DNA of 17,561 bases, from positions 1 through 17,561 of the forward strand of contig JAXMAC010000075.1 of NCBI GenBank assembly GCA_046350595.1. Direction: 5' to 3'. The position numbers and the translations under genes are program-made. The notes below the pieces were generated by a model. The model made no database searches. It was not told the DNA's origin and saw only the letters and a program-made list of their open reading frames with translations. Of the stretch, positions 14,453 through 17,561 are shown one piece after another (the stretch's first letter is position 1; each line of letters begins with the position of its first letter). Source of the DNA: JAHFOW01 sp046350595. GTDB taxonomy: Bacteria > Planctomycetota > Brocadiia > Brocadiales > Brocadiaceae.

Positions 14453-16483
14453 TTAATACAAGACACCGCATGGTTTCTGTGCATGGCGGTGCATATAACA
14501 TGTTGAATTACCACATGCGGCGCAGAGCGAAAGTTCCTCACGTTTTTTCATGTATTTTATTACCGTTGTCACAAATGCAGCATGACTCCACGTTAAGGGA
14601 GACACTGAGAGTGGCGCATTGGTGTAAGGATCGACCTGCTCCGCAAGGACACCCGATGGTAATGCCCGGTCTACAACCCATTCCAGAACGGGCAATGCGT
14701 TGTTCAACTCTGTCAAATTTTTCGCCCGCATAATATCATACTCTGCAAGCCACATCGTACAGATAAACCAGGGATTTCCCGGCACACGGTTGATATCATT
14801 ACTTACCCTGTGATAATAATCGTCAGTATATCTGGCAATGCCGCCCACATCCGTCTTTACCCACAGTTTTTCCTTCACGGCATTCATCGTCGATGCTATG
14901 ATTGATGCATCCGGATGAAATACATCGAAGGCAATAAGCCCAAAAAGACTCGCATCGACCGTCATATCGAGTTCATACCCCTTTGGAGTCCTTTTCCCCA
15001 TGCGTGCAAAACGGCCTTCGTCCTTGTTGTAAAAATATGCTATAAGGGCGTCCTTCATCCTGTCTGCAACTTCATAAAATTTACCGCCATAGGATTTCTC
15101 GCCAAAGGCACAGGCAAAATTCCCGGCCGCCCGCAATCCTGCAATAACGGCGGATACCGTAAAGGTATGCACCCCATATCGCTCTTCCCACAGGTCGTAT
15201 GAATCGAGCGGTAAACCGGTTTCATCGTCACGGAACCTGACCATAAATTCTGCGGCATTTATGATGAGATTCCGGTACATAGGCTTGATAAATTCAATAT
15301 CTCTGAAGGTGTCATAGTGATGCCATAATGACCAGAGAACCAGGGCAATCCCGTCTTCCTGGATGGGAAGGCTTTTTTTCTCGTCTTTGATCCAGGGATG
15401 CCACGAGCTGGCAAAAGAACGGTCGGGATTATACTTATGGAGCAAATAGCCGTCTTTGGAAACAACATCCGCGCAAAACTGAAAAAAACGCCTTGTCGTA
15501 TCCATATAGCCGGATTTTACCAGGGCATAGGCTACAAGGGCGCCGTCCCTTGGCCACATATATGAATAGGTATCCATGCCTTTCTGGATGATATCGGAGT
15601 CATTGGCAGCAATAATGGCGCCGTTGTTGTCAATCTGCGTTCTGATGATGAGCAGACTTCTCTTGAAAAACGAAATGACTTTCTGGGGGAGGTCATAAAA
15701 ATTGAAAAACTCTTTATTTACCCACAACTTCCAGTAATTTTCCGTGCGACGGATCAATTCTTCGGGTGTTTTCTCCCAGACGGTCTTATTTAAAGTTACT
15801 ACTTCACCATATTTCGTTCCCGCAGCAATCCAATAATGCGCTACATTTTCTCCATGCGCCCCCACCTGAACGTTAATGCCGAGGGTAGAATCGACAGAAC
15901 CCTGGGTGATGGGATTGCCGCTCAGCAGTCCATCTTCCGCATCTCTCCATGTTCCTTCTGCGCCGTGTAATTCCTTAATCCCCGTTGCAAAATGGTCAAC
16001 ACCACACTTGGTGGGGTCGCAACAGTTAATAAGAAAGTACCTCTGGGATTTATAGTGAATAATCGCCTTTGTATCCGGATCATAAAAGGCGGTATCGCCG
16101 ACCTTGTTTTCGTAGATATGAAAATCGTGATTGAAAAAAAGGCGTATCTCGCGATCCCTGCCATCCAGATTCCTCACCATGATTTCCCTGACAAAGATAT
16201 TTAAGTGAAAATCCACCACGTCGTACATCTGAAGTTCTATCTTTAACCGGTTGTTTCGCGCCTTTACATCGGTAACGAGGGTATTTTCCTTATATTTTAG
16301 AGTCTTTATCCACTCCCCATCTATCCAGCTAAACTGGCCATCAACCCAGACACCCATACGGGACGGATGGCCAATCGTGTGGTTTTCCTTCCCCACGTAA
16401 GGAAAATAGATATCCCTGATTTGGTATTCCCGATCAAAGGTAACCAGCATCGAACCATTTCCTACAGGTATGTCTCTTGGCAT
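14453..16483 (-). CDS. Glycoside hydrolase family 15 protein (glucoamylase-like)
   Basis: Predicted to release glucose from alpha-glucans or related alpha-glucosides by inversion. 676 residues, without a signal peptide, so cytosolic, perhaps acting on stored glycogen. The N-terminal beta-sandwich domain (about 1-255) is the type found in prokaryotic GH15 proteins. The (alpha/alpha)6 barrel (about 265-645) has YMWPRDGA (308-315), DLWEERYGVHTFT (430-442), holding the likely acid Glu433 or Glu434, and VLAEQVDP (612-619), holding the likely base Glu615, then PLSVSPLTWSHA. Some relatives are trehalases or glucodextranases, so the substrate is open. The tail after the barrel has Cys654, 657, 662 and 672 plus two His, perhaps a metal site. 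ATG 16483 has GAGGAAAC upstream. The DprA-like gene precedes it by 111 bases on the same strand. Confidence 0.88.
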   Translation of the reverse strand: MPRDIPVGNGSMLVTFDREYQIRDIYFPYVGKENHTIGHPSRMGVWVDGQFSWIDGEWIKTLKYKENTLVTDVKARNNRLKIELQMYDVVDFHLNIFVREIMVRNLDGRDREIRLFFNHDFHIYENKVGDTAFYDPDTKAIIHYKSQRYFLINCCDPTKCGVDHFATGIKELHGAEGTWRDAEDGLLSGNPITQGSVDSTLGINVQVGAHGENVAHYWIAAGTKYGEVVTLNKTVWEKTPEELIRRTENYWKLWVNKEFFNFYDLPQKVISFFKRSLLIIRTQIDNNGAIIAANDSDIIQKGMDTYSYMWPRDGALVAYALVKSGYMDTTRRFFQFCADVVSKDGYLLHKYNPDRSFASSWHPWIKDEKKSLPIQEDGIALVLWSLWHHYDTFRDIEFIKPMYRNLIINAAEFMVRFRDDETGLPLDSYDLWEERYGVHTFTVSAVIAGLRAAGNFACAFGEKSYGGKFYEVADRMKDALIAYFYNKDEGRFARMGKRTPKGYELDMTVDASLFGLIAFDVFHPDASIIASTMNAVKEKLWVKTDVGGIARYTDDYYHRVSNDINRVPGNPWFICTMWLAEYDIMRAKNLTELNNALPVLEWVVDRALPSGVLAEQVDPYTNAPLSVSPLTWSHAAFVTTVIKYMKKREELSLCAACGNSTCYMHRHAQKPCGVLY

Positions 16484-16594
16484 AGTGTTTCCTCGAAAAC
16501 AAATTAGGCGTTTGTCAATTCTTGTACACTTTAATATAAAGGGCGAAGCATTTGTTGCGAGTAAAAGAGCAAATAAAATTACCTGATTAGTCCC

Positions 16595-17077
16595 TTAACC
16601 AGTTTTAAATGACGAAACGGGTTTCCCTGTACGTGAAATATCTGTAATGAGCTTTTCAGTGTTTCCACCTTGTGAAGCGTAGGCGACAAATATTTCGTTC
16701 GCCAGTTCAGCCATGAAACGGTTCCTCTGGTTGGCTGTTTCTCTGGTAACTCGTTTAACGTCCTCACCAAAAGGGGAAATGAGCAAGAGTCTGTTTTTAT
16801 CTAAGGCTTTTTGTAATTCTGGTTCGATCCTTTTCTTATACCCCCTTGCCAGTACGAGTATGATGGGCTGGTTACCTTTCAGCAGGTAGTGTAAAACGTC
16901 TTTCTCAATTTTGGAATGAAAGCCTGATATGACACAGACGCCTTTTTCCCTTTGTTCAATTGCCCAGTCATAGGATTTGAGGATGATATCAGCCGGGCAT
17001 TTGCGTGAACATAAGAATGCTACTTTGTGATGTTCAAGCAGTTGTTTATTACCTATAAAATTCAAATGTTTTGGCAT
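16595..17077 (-). CDS. Short DprA/SMF-like Rossmann protein
   Basis: 160 residues. The order of motifs follows the DprA/SMF Rossmann fold: VAFLCSRKCP (19-28) for the VGSR strand, CVISGFHSKIEKDVLHYLL (48-66) for the VSGxARGID helix, IILVLARG (72-79) and RNRFMAELANEIFVAYAS (118-135) for the RNRxIAxLS...VVVEA end. True DprA loads RecA onto incoming single-stranded DNA and is 300-380 residues, with a SAM and often a winged-helix domain. Both are absent here, and the nucleotide- or DNA-binding glycines are altered (SGFHS for SGLAR). So it is a minimal homologue with an uncertain role; a LOG-like nucleotide-binding function is an alternative. ATG 17077 is weakly supported, with GGATGGAC upstream. 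No competence genes are nearby. Confidence 0.7.
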   Translation of the reverse strand: MPKHLNFIGNKQLLEHHKVAFLCSRKCPADIILKSYDWAIEQREKGVCVISGFHSKIEKDVLHYLLKGNQPIILVLARGYKKRIEPELQKALDKNRLLLISPFGEDVKRVTRETANQRNRFMAELANEIFVAYASQGGNTEKLITDISRTGKPVSSFKTG

Positions 17078-17287
17078 GAAAAGTCCATCCGTTTAATTGC
17101 TATTTATTTTAATTTCTTTGCCATATAAAAGTGTTTAATGTATACGACAGAGGTTTGTGGGATATTATAATGAAATAAATAAGTTGTTAACTATTAAAGG
17201 GTTAGAGATTTTCATCCCTTTGTTGTGGTTTTCTAATGAAATAACGGAAACTGTAATAATTCTTCTCATTGAACTCTATCATAAATA

Positions 17288-17301
17288 CTTGAAATTTCAA
17301 G
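17288..17301. promoter_or_regulatory. Perfect 14-bp palindrome
   Basis: CTTGAAATTTCAAG, between the DprA-like gene and the partial gene at the right edge. It has the size and symmetry of a repressor operator, but no regulator gene is adjacent, so the role is open. The spacer 17078-17353 otherwise shows only AT-rich sequence and the tandem repeat. Confidence 0.35.
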
Positions 17302-17311
17302 CCTGACGCGG

Positions 17312-17355
17312 AAAACTCTTTTAAAACTCTTTTAGAACTCTTTTAAAACTCTTTT
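17312..17355. repeat. 11-bp tandem repeat, four copies
   Basis: AAAACTCTTTT occurs at 17312, 17323, 17334 (one change, AGAACTCTTTT) and 17345, end to end. The last copy overlaps the TAA of the partial minus-strand gene by two bases, so the array follows that gene's stop directly. Arrays like this change length readily by slippage. Confidence 0.9.
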
Positions 17356-17561
17356 AAACAGGAGACCATTTAGAATACCCGCAGTTACGTATTGTCCCCT
17401 TGATTCTTAATGCAGAAAGCAAGTTAGTGATTTTGTTCTTCTTTTGGGATTCAGTTAATATATTTGGCAATTTATCCCGAAGGAACTTCTCAATGTTTTT
17501 TCTTGGTGATTCCCCGAACTTTTTTAGATATTCAACGATGAGATTTTTGTAGTGTTCATCA
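17354..17561 (-). CDS. C-terminal end of a RecG-like/AlbA_2 (AAA_4) ATP-binding protein, partial
   Basis: An open minus-strand frame enters at the right edge and runs 68 residues to TAA at 17354-17356. HYKNLIVEYLKKFG, LPNILTESQKKNKITNLL and LRIKGTIRN form a helix-turn-helix pattern that closely matches the last domain of proteins annotated as RecG-like helicases or AlbA_2/AAA_4 transcriptional regulators. In that family the C-terminus is a winged helix, while the AlbA_2 and ATPase-like parts, which would lie outside the window, come first. These proteins are not true RecG and are often found near mobile or defence loci; their function is poorly known. The stop is followed at once by the tandem repeat. 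Confidence 0.7.
   Translation of the reverse strand, partial: DEHYKNLIVEYLKKFGESPRKNIEKFLRDKLPNILTESQKKNKITNLLSALRIKGTIRNCGYSKWSPV

Noticed and set aside
17312..17355. CRISPR array at the right end
   Set aside because: The 11-bp units are contiguous with no spacers, so this is a simple tandem repeat.

Overview
The window reads as chromosomal DNA from an anaerobic, moderately AT-rich bacterium. My best guess is an anammox-type planctomycete (Brocadiales). This rests on the mix of a planctomycete-looking 575-residue orphan protein, an AhbD-like radical SAM haem enzyme, a GH15 glucoamylase-like protein, a DprA-like fragment and many short palindromic repeats. It is an inference from recalled family resemblance; no rRNA or marker gene is present to settle it. 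Most content is housekeeping anabolism, separated by unusually repeat-rich spacers. I see no tRNA, rRNA, CRISPR array or intact transposase.

Layout, left to right. (1) 1-392: probable tail of an upstream membrane-protein gene, a REP-like double hairpin and a promoter. (2) 393-3096: a dCache sensor gene with no output domain, overlapping tail-to-tail with a 575-residue protein that distantly resembles the bacillithiol ligase BshC. (3) 3149-5097: guaA (GMP synthase) between two directly repeated, MITE-like palindromic elements. (4) 5149-5404: a strong promoter and a small acidic protein of unknown function. (5) 5521-8536: aroA and ribD, co-directional on the minus strand, enclosed by inverted copies of a composite repeat. 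(6) 8688-10442: a possible gene remnant, then cimA (citramalate synthase). (7) 10834-12222: an AhbD-like radical SAM/SPASM gene on the plus strand with its own promoter and a histidine-rich N-terminus. (8) 12285-13581: lysC (aspartate kinase) and its terminator. (9) 13712-14315: bfr (bacterioferritin), divergent from lysC. (10) 14369-17077: a nested palindrome, a GH15 protein and a short DprA/SMF-like protein, both genes on the minus strand. (11) 17312-17561: four 11-bp tandem repeats covering the 3' end of a gene whose product ends like the RecG-like/AlbA_2 (AAA_4) ATP-binding proteins.

How the genes work together. guaA, aroA, ribD, cimA and lysC supply GMP, chorismate, riboflavin, isoleucine and the aspartate-family amino acids. 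lysC and cimA are neighbours in some other bacteria; here the radical SAM gene lies between them in the opposite orientation. The radical SAM protein and bacterioferritin both concern haem or iron, which would suit a cytochrome-rich anaerobe. Three starts differ from the longest reading frame and were chosen from ribosome binding sites and family alignment: radical SAM at 10990, lysC at 13581, bfr at 13833.

I did not find a convincing new multi-gene system. The points most worth a second look are the two repeat-bracketed cassettes (guaA in direct repeats, aroA-ribD in inverted repeats), the sensor that stops where its output domain should begin, the BshC-like orphan, and the small acidic gene behind a near-consensus promoter.
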